Shown here one piece after another: positions 1-9,754 of a stretch of DNA of 64,000 nucleotides. Made by a program: the position numbers and the translations under genes. The notes below the pieces were generated by a model, which saw only the letters and a program-made list of their open reading frames with translations, was not told the DNA's origin and ran no database searches. The DNA comes from Singulisphaera sp. GP187 (lineage in GTDB: Bacteria; Planctomycetota; Planctomycetia; Gemmatales; Gemmataceae). Location of the stretch: the NCBI GenBank assembly GCA_945861245.1, contig CAMAUE010000004.1:20294-84293 (forward strand). Direction: 5' to 3'. The stretch's first letter is position 1. Each line of letters begins with the position of its first letter.

Positions 1-3000
1 TCCGTTTGGCCGTCGCCCTTGGCATCGCTTTCACGTCGGGCGAGGTAGGCGTTGCCGTTCTGCTGGCGCAACTGGTTCTCGCCGCGCCCGCCGCCCATTC
101 CGCCGGGTGCCGCGGCACCCAGCATGGCGCGATTTTCCGAGCCGTCTTGCAGGCCAAGTTGCTTTTTCTCCTTGTCTTTTGCACCGAATTCTTCGACCAC
201 AGTCGCGCCGAAGACGCCGAGGTTGGACATGCCGACCTCGTTCTTCTTCATCAAGCCGCCCGAGTAGTAGAGCAGGCTCGATTCGGTCTGGGGTTGATGA
301 TGGCGGCGCCATTTCCAGAAGAATTCCTTGATCTCAGGCACGTTCGAGCCGCCGGAGATGTACTCGACGCTCTTGTCATACACGCTGACAACGGCGGAAC
401 CTTCAAACGGCTTGCCCTGGTTGTCCGTCAGTTTGACGTTGACGATGGCCTTTTGGCCTGGCTTATACTCTTGCTGATTCGGCACGACCTCAACGTTGAC
501 AACGCGCTTTTCGGGCGGCACGATCAGTTCGCGCGTTTCCGTATGCACTCGGCCATCGGCGATGGTCATCGCTTCGAGGAAGAAGTTCGGCATGTCACGC
601 TGAACGACCTCGATTTCCTCTTCGATGCTCTTGCCCTTGAGCCGAATGATTTTTGGAGCGAGGTAAACGCCATTGGTCGGGCGAGCGAACAACAGCACCG
701 TGCCGTTGTTCTTGTTGACGTTGATGTTCAGTTTGACCTTGTCGCCGGGGTTGTATTCCTTGCGGTCGGCGACGAGTTCGATGTCGTTGAAGCGGAAGCC
801 GGTGGAGTCAAAGCCATCGCCCCGCACGAGGAAGACCTGCCCGCCTTCGATGGTGTTCTTTTTGGCGTCGGTCAACTTATAGGCCAGGCGGAACTGCCCG
901 GGCTTGGCGGCCTTGATCTGCTGAATCGCGCTGCCTTCGACATTCGTATCGAGTTTCCAGGTTTGGACGGCCTTCTCGACCGGCTCCTGTTTGTCGTTGT
1001 AGGTGATCTGGAACAGCGTCAATTCGCCCTTGCCCTCGACCGCTTTCTGGTCGAGCGTCTGGGCGCGGAAGGTGGCCTTGACGGTGTCATCGGTGCGATA
1101 ATGGCCCTTGTCGAGCCAGGTGTAGACTTTGAAGGCTTTGCGCGAGACGAGCACGTTGCCCTGGCCGACGATCGTGCGGCGCGATTGATCGGTCACTTCC
1201 GCAGTGATCGTGTACTTGTGGTCCTGGTTGCCGTGGAGCGCCTTGGCGGTTGCCGTGTCGATCAGAACTTCGATTTTACCATCGGGCCCGACGGGCATTT
1301 CGCTTTCGGAGACGATTTCGGGTTGTTCAAAGTTACGCCCCCCCCACCAGCTTGGTATCGGGCGTCGGCAGCCCCATTCTTCAAAGCCAGGGTACCATTC
1401 GTAGTCGTTCGCAAACCACCAGTAGCCGTTGCCGTACATCCAATCCCAGCGGGCGGTCGGGAACCATCGGCTGGAGTGGCTGACGCGAGTGACTTTGTAT
1501 TTGACGATGGCGTTGGTGACGGGAGCGCCGAAGTAGTAGCGTGTGTCGATGTTGGCGGTGATCTTATCGCCGAGCTTGATCGGTTCGGTCGGGGCGATGA
1601 CCTTCACTTCGAATTCGGGCTTCTTGTATTCTTCGACGCGGAAGCTGCTGCCGCCGCGCTGGGCGCCGAGCGGGCCGGCATCCTTGATTTGGATGCCGTA
1701 AACGCCAAGCGTGGCGGAACGGGGTAGGGGATACTCGCCGGAGATGCCGCCGAACTCGTCAGCGGTGTAGTTCTGCTCGAAAATCTTCTCGCCTTTGGGA
1801 TCGTGCAGGCGGACTGTGAAATTGCGGCCCGCGAACGACGAGACATCGGGCTGATCGTACTTGGAGTGTTGCACCCACATCTTCCACTGGACGACATTTT
1901 CTGGACGATAGACCGGGCGGTCGGTGATGACGAAGGTGCGATCCTGGTTGTACTCGGGATCGTGCCGACGGTTGTACCAGACGTTGGTGAAGCCGAGGTA
2001 AGCGTGGCGCATTAACCCCGCAGGCTTGCGTTGCTCGTCTGCGGGCTTGGCCGTGGCGACGATGAGCCATTGGTTGTTCGGCGGCAGATTGTCCTGGCCG
2101 AGGATGAGTTTGCCCTCGGCGTCGGCCTTACCGGTGAACGTCGTCGTGATAACGTTGAACTGATTGACGTTCGGTTTCACTTGCTCGGTGCGCCAGCCGA
2201 AGAATTCGACATTGGCGTTCGGCAGCGGTTCGCCCGTGCTGGCGTCGGCGATGAAGTAGAGCGACTGGTTGTCGAGCATCTTCTTGACGATGACCGTGTC
2301 GTTGACCCACAGCAGGATTCGCGCGGTGTTACCGCCGGCGATTTGACCGGTGACGAGATAGGCGCCAGGCTGCAGCTTCGGCGTCTTGACGGTGACGCGT
2401 TCATCGACGTGCTGCGGCTTTGGCTTTAGATCGAGCTTCCAGTCGGCGACTTTGCCCATGACGTATTGCGTTTGATTGTCATAGACGAGCCGATGGCCGA
2501 GGTTCTGGATGTTGGTCTGATTCCAATCGATGCGGTTGCCTGGATTGGTTTTGAGGTAAGCTTTGACATCGGCGAGCAGCTTGGGGATATTGACGGCATG
2601 GGCTTCAAAGGCGACTTTGGTGCCGTTGCGGAAGCGGTAATCGAGGATCGATTCCTTGCCGGCAGTCTGGACCTGGACGTTGTCAAATCGGCCCCAGTTG
2701 CCGACGATCTGGTCGAGCCGTTGCTGGCGCCAGGCGTTTTGGCCGGCGCCGTATTCTTTGATGGCCCGCTTCCAGATATCGGCGGCGCGGGGATACATCC
2801 GGCGATCTTCAAACTCCTGCGCGAGGTTGCCAAGGGCCTGCTCGCCCCACACGGTGCGAGCGCGATCGGCGACGCGGTTGTAAATCTTGATCCAGTTGTA
2901 TTCGTCGGGAATGGTGAAGCGCTTCAGGCCGATGGCGAGCCGGGCGATCGATTCGCTGTCTTTGAGCGTGTGCAGGGCGAACGTGCCGGTCTTCTTTTCG

Positions 3001-3890
3001 TCGGTATCGTCGGTGTCGTCGATTCCGCCGAAGCGCCAGCCGTAGTGGGCCATGGTCTGCACACCGAGTTGGCCACGCATGAAGTTGGCGAAGATCATAT
3101 CGACTTCGTTGGTTCGACCCGCATCGAGTTCGATTGTCTGCAGGAGCAGCCAGCGCCAGCGTTCGCCATCGGATTTGGCGTCGGCGTAGCTCTTGGGCGT
3201 CTTGTGCAGAACGGGGCTGCCCTTGTCGTCCACGGGAGCGCCGTTGTGATTGCGATTGCGATGGAAGTAGTAGCCTTCCTCGTAGTCGGGGAGTTTGCTC
3301 AGATCGGTGAGGTACTGCAACCGCCAGGCGTCGGCGTACCCGGCCCCGGTGAGGATCATGTTGGCGAAATCGAGGTGCAGCGTCGCCGCTGCGGGACGGT
3401 CCGGCTCGGCCTGGGAGTTGTCCATCGCCTGCTGCATGAGCTGCAAGGCGCGAGCGCGATCGCGTTGCAGGCTATTCATGATCTGCCCGCCGCCACGATG
3501 TCCGCCGCGTTTGAATTCGCCAGCGATCAGAAAGCCGTAGTGATCGCCATAGGCGTAGGTGCGGGCGGCAGTGGCCAGGAGACGCCAGTTCTTTTCGTGA
3601 ACCTTGATGACGGCTTCGCGAAACGCATCGACTTCCTCGACGCGCCCGAGCCGATTGAGAGCGTTGATGGCGAGATCGAGATCGGGGCCAACGAGCCGAA
3701 CGTTGGCGTTGGGATCGAGTGCGAGCCGGCGCAGGCCTTCGTAGGCGACTTTGAAGTTGCCGTCGTTGTAGGCTTTGGTCAGTTTGCCTCGCTGTTCCTC
3801 GGGCGTTCCGGTGCCCGCGAGCACACGGAAGACGAGGAGCAAACAGGCCAACAGGCCGACGAATCCGCCGATATTTTTCAGATGTCGCAT
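1..3890 (-). CDS. alpha-2-macroglobulin family protein, N-terminal part (gene runs off the left edge)
   Basis: 1,296 codons are visible and the stop lies outside the window. The start is the ATG at 3890, preceded by a GAGGAAAT ribosome site. An N-terminal hydrophobic stretch (residues about 6-24) is a signal peptide or anchor. Residues about 25-450 look like a helical/TPR-type region and about 490-1,290 like beta-rich macroglobulin domains; around residue 655 the motif VYRPENVVQW matches the MG2-domain pattern of bacterial alpha-2-macroglobulins. Such proteins are extracytoplasmic protease traps or surface proteins; any thioester motif would be beyond the edge. Residues about 800-850 form an unusual Trp/Tyr-rich insertion (RWDWMYGNGYWWF within it). 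Family placement is by motif and domain texture, so a related MG-domain protein without protease-trap function is possible. Confidence 0.85.
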   Translation of the reverse strand, partial: MRHLKNIGGFVGLLACLLLVFRVLAGTGTPEEQRGKLTKAYNDGNFKVAYEGLRRLALDPNANVRLVGPDLDLAINALNRLGRVEEVDAFREAVIKVHEKNWRLLATAARTYAYGDHYGFLIAGEFKRGGHRGGGQIMNSLQRDRARALQLMQQAMDNSQAEPDRPAAATLHLDFANMILTGAGYADAWRLQYLTDLSKLPDYEEGYYFHRNRNHNGAPVDDKGSPVLHKTPKSYADAKSDGERWRWLLLQTIELDAGRTNEVDMIFANFMRGQLGVQTMAHYGWRFGGIDDTDDTDEKKTGTFALHTLKDSESIARLAIGLKRFTIPDEYNWIKIYNRVADRARTVWGEQALGNLAQEFEDRRMYPRAADIWKRAIKEYGAGQNAWRQQRLDQIVGNWGRFDNVQVQTAGKESILDYRFRNGTKVAFEAHAVNIPKLLADVKAYLKTNPGNRIDWNQTNIQNLGHRLVYDNQTQYVMGKVADWKLDLKPKPQHVDERVTVKTPKLQPGAYLVTGQIAGGNTARILLWVNDTVIVKKMLDNQSLYFIADASTGEPLPNANVEFFGWRTEQVKPNVNQFNVITTTFTGKADAEGKLILGQDNLPPNNQWLIVATAKPADEQRKPAGLMRHAYLGFTNVWYNRRHDPEYNQDRTFVITDRPVYRPENVVQWKMWVQHSKYDQPDVSSFAGRNFTVRLHDPKGEKIFEQNYTADEFGGISGEYPLPRSATLGVYGIQIKDAGPLGAQRGGSSFRVEEYKKPEFEVKVIAPTEPIKLGDKITANIDTRYYFGAPVTNAIVKYKVTRVSHSSRWFPTARWDWMYGNGYWWFANDYEWYPGFEEWGCRRPIPSWWGGRNFEQPEIVSESEMPVGPDGKIEVLIDTATAKALHGNQDHKYTITAEVTDQSRRTIVGQGNVLVSRKAFKVYTWLDKGHYRTDDTVKATFRAQTLDQKAVEGKGELTLFQITYNDKQEPVEKAVQTWKLDTNVEGSAIQQIKAAKPGQFRLAYKLTDAKKNTIEGGQVFLVRGDGFDSTGFRFNDIELVADRKEYNPGDKVKLNINVNKNNGTVLLFARPTNGVYLAPKIIRLKGKSIEEEIEVVQRDMPNFFLEAMTIADGRVHTETRELIVPPEKRVVNVEVVPNQQEYKPGQKAIVNVKLTDNQGKPFEGSAVVSVYDKSVEYISGGSNVPEIKEFFWKWRRHHQPQTESSLLYYSGGLMKKNEVGMSNLGVFGATVVEEFGAKDKEKKQLGLQDGSENRAMLGAAAPGGMGGGRGENQLRQQNGNAYLARRESDAKGDGQT

Positions 3891-4002
3891 GATATTTCCT
3901 CGCCAGAACTAGGTGTTTCGCGATAGTATGATCGAAAGTAAGACGACAAACCAGAGCAGTTCGCTTGGATATTTCGGTTCTCTGTCAGAATAGGGAAAGA
4001 AG

Positions 4003-4096
4003 CTCACGCAAAGGCGCGAAGTCGCAATGAGGGAGTCGCGGCAGGTTCATATGTCTCAACCTTTTTGTTTCCTTTACTTTGCGTCTTTGCGTGAGG
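4003..4096. repeat. inverted repeat, CTCACGCAAAGGCGC family
   Basis: Arms CTCACGCAAAGGCGCGAAG (4003) and ACTTTGCGTCTTTGCGTGAG (ending 4096) face each other between two genes. The same arm recurs at 4548-4640 and as a half copy at 8950-8969. Confidence 0.75.
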
Positions 4097-4154
4097 TCGA
4101 TTTTCCACTACTCTCGGAGAACCGTTATTTTATATGAGTGAAGGAAATTGGCCT

Positions 4155-4508
4155 ATGTTGCAGCGCACTGCGGATGAATTGACAACGCAAGAATTCGACT
4201 GGGGCACGCTGCGCTGGCTGTGCAACGCTGAGCTGCTTCCGGGCACGACGCAGACCGTCGGCGTCTGCCAGATGTTCGCACGCCAATCGAACCCGACGCA
4301 TTACCACCCCAATTGCGACGAGATTCTCTACGTCCAGCAAGGTCACGGCAAGCACCGCCTCGGCGACGACTGGATTTCAGTCTCGCCGGGCAGCGTCATT
4401 CGGATTCCGCGAGGCATGGTGCATCAACTCGTCAACGAAAGTGACGAGACGATGGTGACGATAATATGTTTCGATTCCGCTGATCGACAGACCGTGTTTT
4501 TGCCTTAG
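4155..4508 (+). CDS. small cupin-domain protein
   Basis: A 117-residue single-domain cupin. Cupin motif 1 is seen as HYHPNCDEILYVQQG (H-x-H-x4-E-x6-G) and motif 2 as PRGMVHQLVN (PxG-x2-H-x3-N), so the metal-binding His/Glu set is intact. The chosen ATG has AAGGA nine bases upstream; an in-frame ATG at 4134 would add seven residues but is poorly spaced from any ribosome site. Stand-alone cupins of this size may be sugar-binding, isomerase or dioxygenase-like; the substrate cannot be read from the sequence. It is monocistronic and followed by an inverted repeat with a T-tract that could end transcription. Confidence 0.85.
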   Translation: MLQRTADELTTQEFDWGTLRWLCNAELLPGTTQTVGVCQMFARQSNPTHYHPNCDEILYVQQGHGKHRLGDDWISVSPGSVIRIPRGMVHQLVNESDETMVTIICFDSADRQTVFLP

Positions 4509-4547
4509 AAAAAGGGCTCTGTGCCATTTGTTGTGGGAAAAAAGAGT

Positions 4548-4640
4548 CTCACGCAAAGACGCAAAGAAAGAAATCCAATCGGTTGAGACGGGTTTGCAGC
4601 CACTTCTTTGCGCCTTCGCGCCTTCGCGCCTTTGCGTGAG
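4548..4640. repeat. inverted repeat, CTCACGCAAAG family, possible terminator of the cupin gene
   Basis: Arms CTCACGCAAAGACGCAAAG and CTTCGCGCCTTTGCGTGAG, followed on the + strand by a run of seven T. The rest of the 388-base gap (4509-4896) shows no gene I can support. Confidence 0.7.
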
Positions 4641-4896
4641 GTTTTTTTGAGAATTTGGCGAAGACCCGATTTCTTTTGCGAAACGGCCCCGACCGAGGAG
4701 CTGGGCCTCGATTGCCCAGGAAGGGCAGTGTATTCAATGGGTGTCTTTTCCCGTGTTCATTCCGTGTGCGTCCGTGGCTGAATTCTTCGCAGGCTACGCA
4801 GAATTAGCTCGAATAGTAGTACAAAGGCACGGAGAAAAACATCAGGAAAATGCGTGTCTGCTCTCTACGAATGGATTACTGTGGTGAATGGTCTGG

Positions 4897-6300
4897 TTAG
4901 CCCGGCCAATGTTGGATCGTCGCGATGGCGATGGCCATGACGAGCGCCATGATGAAACCACCGGCGTGGACAAACAGCAACGCGGTCGAAGCCAGTGCAC
5001 CCGGCGGTTCCGCGTTGAACGACTCGAAGACGGTAGCAATGTGTTGGGCCATCGCCTTGGCCGGCGTTTGCGGCGGAAAAATGGTATGCAGTTCCGCCAG
5101 GATTTGCAATGCGGCCTCGCGCGGAATTGAATCGCCGTCGTCCGAGCGAGTTACCAATCCCTCTTGGCCGAGCCGCTGGGCGATGCTCGCCATGCGATAG
5201 GCGAACGGCGCAGCGAGCAACATCAGGACACCGACTGCGACGATACACCAGGCGTCCGCGAAGTACGCCACGCCAATCAGGCATAGGCCGGCGATGACGC
5301 GGGAAACGATATCGAGAACCGGATGCCGTGCAAACAAGACCGCATGAAGGACCCAGCCGCCGTCCAACGGCACGAACGGCAGGAGGTTAAAGCCATTGAG
5401 TATGACCATGAGCATCGCCACGTTGATGACCGTCGGCTCGTTTGCGATCAGCCCGACCACGCCGAGGATGGATCCCGCCACGATTCCTGGTATCGGTCCC
5501 GCCAGCGCGACGACGGCTTTTTTCCAACCCGCGACGTTGTAATGCTTCCCCGATACCGCTGCCCCGAAGAACGGAATGAAAAAGATGCGCAAATTGCGGT
5601 ACCCGAAACAGCGCATCGCCAGATAATGGCCGGCCTCGTGAAAGGCGAGCACTGGAATGATGATGAGGAGCTGATCCCAGATATCCTGTATCCGGGCTGC
5701 CGCCATGTATAACAGGAGCGAGACCACCAACCAAGCAATCGACGCTCCCCACCCGGCCTTCTGTGTATCGAGTCGTTCGAGTTCGTCGAGCACGGCCTGG
5801 TCGTGCGGTGCGATGCCTCCCTCTTCAACCACCAGCTCGACGGGCTTGGTCCCGTCCCTCGTTGTGGGCCAATCGTTTGCTTCCTCGGCATCGACACTTC
5901 GCACCCTCGGCGGCAGAGAGTATTTTCCCCACATTCTGCTAAACTCGAATTCCATCTCGCAATAGTCGTCCCTCGGCACGTCCACCTCGTGCGAGGCCGG
6001 CCCAATTGCCACCGTGTGTTTGCCGGCCGGCATTCGGACGACAACGTCGAACCCCTTCTTCACCGAGCCTTCGCCGACCTGAAGCCCGTCCACGAGAATC
6101 GGCAGTGTAATCATGTCAACCAGAATCAAGCGGCCCTGTCCTGTCAATCGCACGACGATGTCGCTTCGTCGCGGCGTTTGCCACGGAAAACTCGGCACGC
6201 GGAGTTTGGCATCGCAATCCGGACAGGTCAACAGACGGCCTGCCCAGTCGTCGTCAACAATGAGCTGGGACCGACACGTCGAGCACTTGATTTCGATCAT
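4897..6300 (-). CDS. M50/site-2-type zinc metalloprotease with N-terminal zinc ribbon
   Basis: 467 residues. The N-terminus carries a zinc-ribbon-like pair, CSTC (residues 7-10) and CPDC (about 27-30), then a soluble beta-rich region to about residue 160. The C-terminal half has several membrane helices with the protease motif HEAGH (near residue 220) and the distal motif NLLPFVPLDGG, where the Asp is the third zinc ligand. This is the layout of bacterial M50 peptidases that cut within the membrane, here with an extra cytoplasmic zinc ribbon. Start: ATG at 6300 (a TTG precedes it); the ribosome site is weak. No anti-sigma partner is adjacent, so the substrate is unknown. Confidence 0.88.
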   Translation of the reverse strand: MIEIKCSTCRSQLIVDDDWAGRLLTCPDCDAKLRVPSFPWQTPRRSDIVVRLTGQGRLILVDMITLPILVDGLQVGEGSVKKGFDVVVRMPAGKHTVAIGPASHEVDVPRDDYCEMEFEFSRMWGKYSLPPRVRSVDAEEANDWPTTRDGTKPVELVVEEGGIAPHDQAVLDELERLDTQKAGWGASIAWLVVSLLLYMAAARIQDIWDQLLIIIPVLAFHEAGHYLAMRCFGYRNLRIFFIPFFGAAVSGKHYNVAGWKKAVVALAGPIPGIVAGSILGVVGLIANEPTVINVAMLMVILNGFNLLPFVPLDGGWVLHAVLFARHPVLDIVSRVIAGLCLIGVAYFADAWCIVAVGVLMLLAAPFAYRMASIAQRLGQEGLVTRSDDGDSIPREAALQILAELHTIFPPQTPAKAMAQHIATVFESFNAEPPGALASTALLFVHAGGFIMALVMAIAIATIQHWPG

Positions 6301-6666
6301 CAATAAAACTCGTGAACCATTAAATCTGAATTGGGATGTGGGAAATGGTATCGCATTCTGACGATGCGATCAAGCAAATCTCCCCCGCATCCTGGAATCA
6401 AGAAATGCTAGCGACGGACGACACACGTAAGGCGCCAAAAGTGACGGGCCCGCCAAACGTACGACCAGTCGATATCTCGGGAGGTTGGGTATGAACGAAA
6501 CTCTTCAACCAAAATGAAGGCTTTTGGTTGGTGATAGGCAAGTGACGGACGCGAACTTGGCCGAATCGCACGCGCCCAAAATAGCCATCGAAAAAAACTT
6601 CGCCCAATCCGTACGACCTCGTAAGAATTTGCGAACACCAACACCGATTGCGAATAGCCTATCTTC

Positions 6667-7488
6667 ATGGAACACCTTGCAACGACGCTCGCGCGTTACG
6701 CTCGCCTGTGGCTGTCGCTGGCCAAGTTCAGCCTCCTCGGCGAACTCGCGTTTCGCACTAACTTCCTCGTCAAAGTCTTCGTCGAATTGCTTTGGCTGGC
6801 GATCTTGCTCGTGTTCAACTTCACGATCTTTCGGCAAACGACGACCATCGCCGACTGGAGTGAATTCGACTACCTCTTTTTCATCGGCTGTTACTTCGCG
6901 ATGGGCGGGTTGATCGAGACGCTGTTCCTGGAAAATTGCAACGAGTTCGCCGACTTGGTGCGCTCGGGCGACCTCGACTTCTTTCTGCTCAAGCCGATCG
7001 ACGAACAGTTCCTGATCAGTTGCCGAAAGATCGACTGGGCTTGTGCGCCGAATGTCGTGCTTGGGTTTATCGTCATGGCCGGCGCGCTATGGCTCGGCGA
7101 ACGCCCGGTCACGTTACCAGCGGTGGCGTTGTTCCTGCTGATGTTCGCCTGCGGCGCCGCTTTGGCGTATGGCATGCTCGTGGCCTTGATGTCGGCATCG
7201 ATTTGGACGATGCGCAACCAAAGTTTGTTTGAAATGTGGTGGCTGTTCACGACGCTGATGCGGCATCCGCGCAGCATCTTTGAGGGGCGCTTGGCGTCGC
7301 CCGCGGGACTTTTCTTTTCGTTCGTTGTGCCGATCATGCTGGTGACGAATGTGCCAGCGGAAGTGATGGTTCGGGGAATCGACTGGCGGATCGTGTGCTT
7401 CACGTTGTCGGCAAGCGTGATCGCGGTGACGGTGAGCCGATGGATATTCCGATCGGCGATGAAGCGCTACCGCAGCGCGAGCAGCTGA
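6667..7488 (+). CDS. ABC-2 type transporter permease, orphan
   Basis: 273 residues with about six hydrophobic segments and the texture of the ABC2_membrane_6 (DUF990/COG3694) family: an N-terminal LAKFSLLGELAFRTNFLVK segment, ENCNEFADLVRSGDLDFFLL and a C-terminal amphipathic basic tail. In this family the permease is normally encoded beside a sister permease and an ATPase; neither is adjacent here, so the partners must be elsewhere. No clear ribosome site precedes the ATG. The 366 bases upstream (6301-6666) show no gene or clear signal. Confidence 0.85.
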   Translation: MEHLATTLARYARLWLSLAKFSLLGELAFRTNFLVKVFVELLWLAILLVFNFTIFRQTTTIADWSEFDYLFFIGCYFAMGGLIETLFLENCNEFADLVRSGDLDFFLLKPIDEQFLISCRKIDWACAPNVVLGFIVMAGALWLGERPVTLPAVALFLLMFACGAALAYGMLVALMSASIWTMRNQSLFEMWWLFTTLMRHPRSIFEGRLASPAGLFFSFVVPIMLVTNVPAEVMVRGIDWRIVCFTLSASVIAVTVSRWIFRSAMKRYRSASS

Positions 7489-7504
7489 GGCGATTCCGCT
7501 TGCC

Positions 7505-7540
7505 GTTTAGCGCTCGCGCGACGTGCAGCGAGCGCTAAAC
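7505..7540. repeat. inverted repeat, TTAGCGCTCG family
   Basis: GTTTAGCGCTCG and CGAGCGCTAAAC form a 12-bp hairpin between two converging genes. It is related to the copies at 44995-45055 and 48832-48881. Confidence 0.75.
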
Positions 7541-7551
7541 GAGAGAAATGA

Positions 7552-8862
7552 TTACTTCGTCGCGAATCCATAGAGATTCGATTTCGTGCGAATGTACAGT
7601 GTGCCATTCGCGACGGCGGGCGTCGTCATGATCTGTTCGCCGAGGATGTTTCGCGCCAATAGCTTGTATGCGGTCGGCTCGGCAGCGATGACGTAGATGT
7701 CGCCTTGGTCACTGGCGGCGTAGATGTTGCCGTTAATGAGCAGCGGCGAGGCGTAGAACTTGGCGTCGGGAATGCGTTCCTGCCAGACCTTCTTGCCGGT
7801 CTTCAGCACATAGCATCCCGCGTAGCCGCCGTCGTTGACGAAATAGACATGCTCACCGCGCGTCAACGGGCAGGTGACGTAGGGAAAGTCTTTTTCATTT
7901 TTCCAGAGCTGGTCGGGCCGAGCTTCCTTGCCGAAACCATTGAGAGCGACGGCGGCCATATGGCGATCGCCAGAGCCGTCACCGCTGCATGCGATGAGGA
8001 TGCCGTTGGCGAACGTCGAGGACGCCACGGTGCGGAGCGGCATCTTGGGGAACGACCACTTCCAGGTCCAGTTGACGCCGCCGTTGTCGGGGTCGTAGCT
8101 GGTGATGGCGGTCGTGCTGGTGACGATCATTTCGGTCGCCTTGCCTTTGCCTTCGAGGAAGAACGGCGCGGAGTAGCAAGCGCGAAATGGTTCGCGTTTA
8201 ATTTCCCAGGCGGTTTGCCCGGTCTTCTTGTCGAACGCGTACAGCGTCGAGGGATTCGCAACGGGCCTTTGCAGCGTCTTGATGTCGTAATGCGAATCCT
8301 TGTCGTTGGCGACAATCAGCTTGTCCTTGTAGATGACGGGCGATGCCCCGGCACCGTGTTGGCTGATGAATTCACCAAGATTTCGGCTCCAAAGCTCTTC
8401 GCCCTTCTTGAAGCCATAAGCGGTGACGATGTTGTCTTTACCGTTCCAATAGGAGACGTAAACCGCTTCGCCATCGGTGGTCGGCGTGGAAGAGGCGTGC
8501 GAGCTGTCGAAGCGAAATTTGACGCTCTTACCGGGGATGGTCTTCTTCCAGACCTCTTTGCCGTTCGTGGTGTCGTAGCAGGTCAACCAGCGGAGCATGG
8601 CGTCGTCGGAGGCACCATGAAGGAACAGGCGATCGCCCCAGACGATTGGCCCGGAGTTGCCCGTACCGGTGAGCGGGATACTGAGGCGCACATTCTCTTT
8701 TGTGCTGAACTTGGTCGGGATGTTCTTGTCGTCGGATACGCCGCTGCCGTTCGGGCCGCGAAAGCGCTCCCAGTTGTCCGCGCGCGCGTTATTTTGAGGG
8801 GGAATCAGGGCGATGCCAAACAGCATGGCCAGAGCGAAGCGAAAAGTGGAGACGGCCGGCAT
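7552..8862 (-). CDS. secreted PQQ-like beta-propeller repeat protein
   Basis: 436 residues from the ATG at 8862, which has GAGGA upstream and starts a clear signal peptide (MPAVSTFRFALAMLFGIAL, cleavage after an ARA). The mature part opens with WERFRGPNGSGVS, the usual start of planctomycete PQQ-like proteins, and has repeated blades of the type TCYDTTNGKEVWKK and YAFDKKTGQTAWEIKR. It should fold as a beta-propeller in the periplasm. Many such proteins have no proven cofactor or activity, so an enzyme role is not claimed. An upstream in-frame ATG (8958) would add 32 residues without signal-peptide character. Confidence 0.88.
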   Translation of the reverse strand: MPAVSTFRFALAMLFGIALIPPQNNARADNWERFRGPNGSGVSDDKNIPTKFSTKENVRLSIPLTGTGNSGPIVWGDRLFLHGASDDAMLRWLTCYDTTNGKEVWKKTIPGKSVKFRFDSSHASSTPTTDGEAVYVSYWNGKDNIVTAYGFKKGEELWSRNLGEFISQHGAGASPVIYKDKLIVANDKDSHYDIKTLQRPVANPSTLYAFDKKTGQTAWEIKREPFRACYSAPFFLEGKGKATEMIVTSTTAITSYDPDNGGVNWTWKWSFPKMPLRTVASSTFANGILIACSGDGSGDRHMAAVALNGFGKEARPDQLWKNEKDFPYVTCPLTRGEHVYFVNDGGYAGCYVLKTGKKVWQERIPDAKFYASPLLINGNIYAASDQGDIYVIAAEPTAYKLLARNILGEQIMTTPAVANGTLYIRTKSNLYGFATK

Positions 8863-8949
8863 GTCAAATCCTCGGGAAAGGCAAGATGGTAGGGGTGATG
8901 GAGAAATTATCGCGGTTCCCGGCCCACGGTCAAGCGATTTTAAGAAAAG

Positions 8950-8969
8950 CTCACGCAAAGGCGCAAAGG
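8950..8969. repeat. half copy of the CTCACGCAAAGGCGC repeat
   Basis: A single arm CTCACGCAAAGGCGCAAAGG lies between two minus-strand genes; no opposing arm is seen nearby. The repeat family is described at 4003-4096. Confidence 0.6.
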
Positions 8970-9050
8970 GGAGAAGTCAGCGAGGCCGACGCCTGTAGCC
9001 GAATTCGTGAGAATTCGGATTCGTCGCGCAATCGTGAGGTTGCGTAGTTC

Positions 9051-9488
9051 TCAATAGGCAACGCCGGGGATGCGCCAGCCCAGGCCATCGCAGAGCGGAC
9101 AGACGAACCACTGATTGGGAATCCCCACCAAAGCCGTCCCCTGGCAGAAGATACAAGTGACTGCCGTCGGTGGCCGCTTTGGCAAGAGCGATCTGAGTAA
9201 GGGGCAATCGAAACCATTCGCTCCAATTGCGATCATATACCAAGCCTTCTTCGCGTCGGCGACCTCATAGTTTGGGTCGCCGGACCAGTCCGTTTCATCA
9301 CAAATCACCCGCCCATCGAACGCAAGATGATACGCCGGTCCCATGCCATAATAAAGATCGACAACATCCTCGCCCTCGATACCGGGTTCCCGCAAGCGTT
9401 GCTTCGCTTGCAGTTCACGAAGGATCGGGATCACTTCGGGCGGGATCAACAGTCGGATCGCATTTCGATCTCGGCGAATAGGAGTCAT
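9051..9488 (-). CDS. small protein of unknown function with two CxxC pairs
   Basis: 145 residues from the ATG at 9488 (GGGAGAC upstream). The C-terminal third holds CIFCQGT and CPLCDGLGW, a zinc-ribbon-like pair of CxxC motifs. The first two thirds (LLIPPEVIPILRELQ, then an acidic Tyr-rich stretch) match no family I know. There is no signal peptide, so it is probably cytoplasmic. A longer reading from 9593 would run through a palindromic element and is unlikely. Confidence 0.65.
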   Translation of the reverse strand: MTPIRRDRNAIRLLIPPEVIPILRELQAKQRLREPGIEGEDVVDLYYGMGPAYHLAFDGRVICDETDWSGDPNYEVADAKKAWYMIAIGANGFDCPLLRSLLPKRPPTAVTCIFCQGTALVGIPNQWFVCPLCDGLGWRIPGVAY

Positions 9489-9527
9489 GTGCGTGTCTCC
9501 CGTGCTGACGGTAGACTTCGTAGAATA

Positions 9528-9645
9528 TCCAGGGCAGTTTGATTGTTCAGCCTTGCCGCCGCCATACGAAGGATGGGAAATTGCCTTTCCCAAGCCCTGA
9601 ACCTTCTCGGCGTGCCGCAGGCTGAATAATCAAACTGCCCTGGGA
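9528..9645. repeat. 118-bp inverted-repeat element (MITE-like)
   Basis: Arms TCCAGGGCAGTTTGATTGTT (9528) and its near-exact complement ending at 9645 enclose a smaller hairpin GGGAAATTGCCTTTCCC. No coding capacity. Single copy in the window. Confidence 0.75.
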
Positions 9646-9754
9646 CACTTGGTTGCATTCCATCCTCGGCCTTGACCTGCCGGCGTTTATTCGTTATCAA
9701 CCGCCACCTCCGCGCTTGGAATTGTTGCGCGGATTCGGGCTGGCCGAGGATACG

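Noticed and set aside
6-3926. Long plus-strand open frames at 6-1727 and 2466-3926
   Set aside because: They lie in exact codon register opposite the alpha-2-macroglobulin gene and encode low-complexity Val/Asp-rich strings; the minus-strand reading has a signal peptide, ribosome site and MG2 motif.
7705-8892. Plus-strand open frame of 395 codons
   Set aside because: Antisense to the PQQ-like protein, whose propeller blades and signal peptide are clear.
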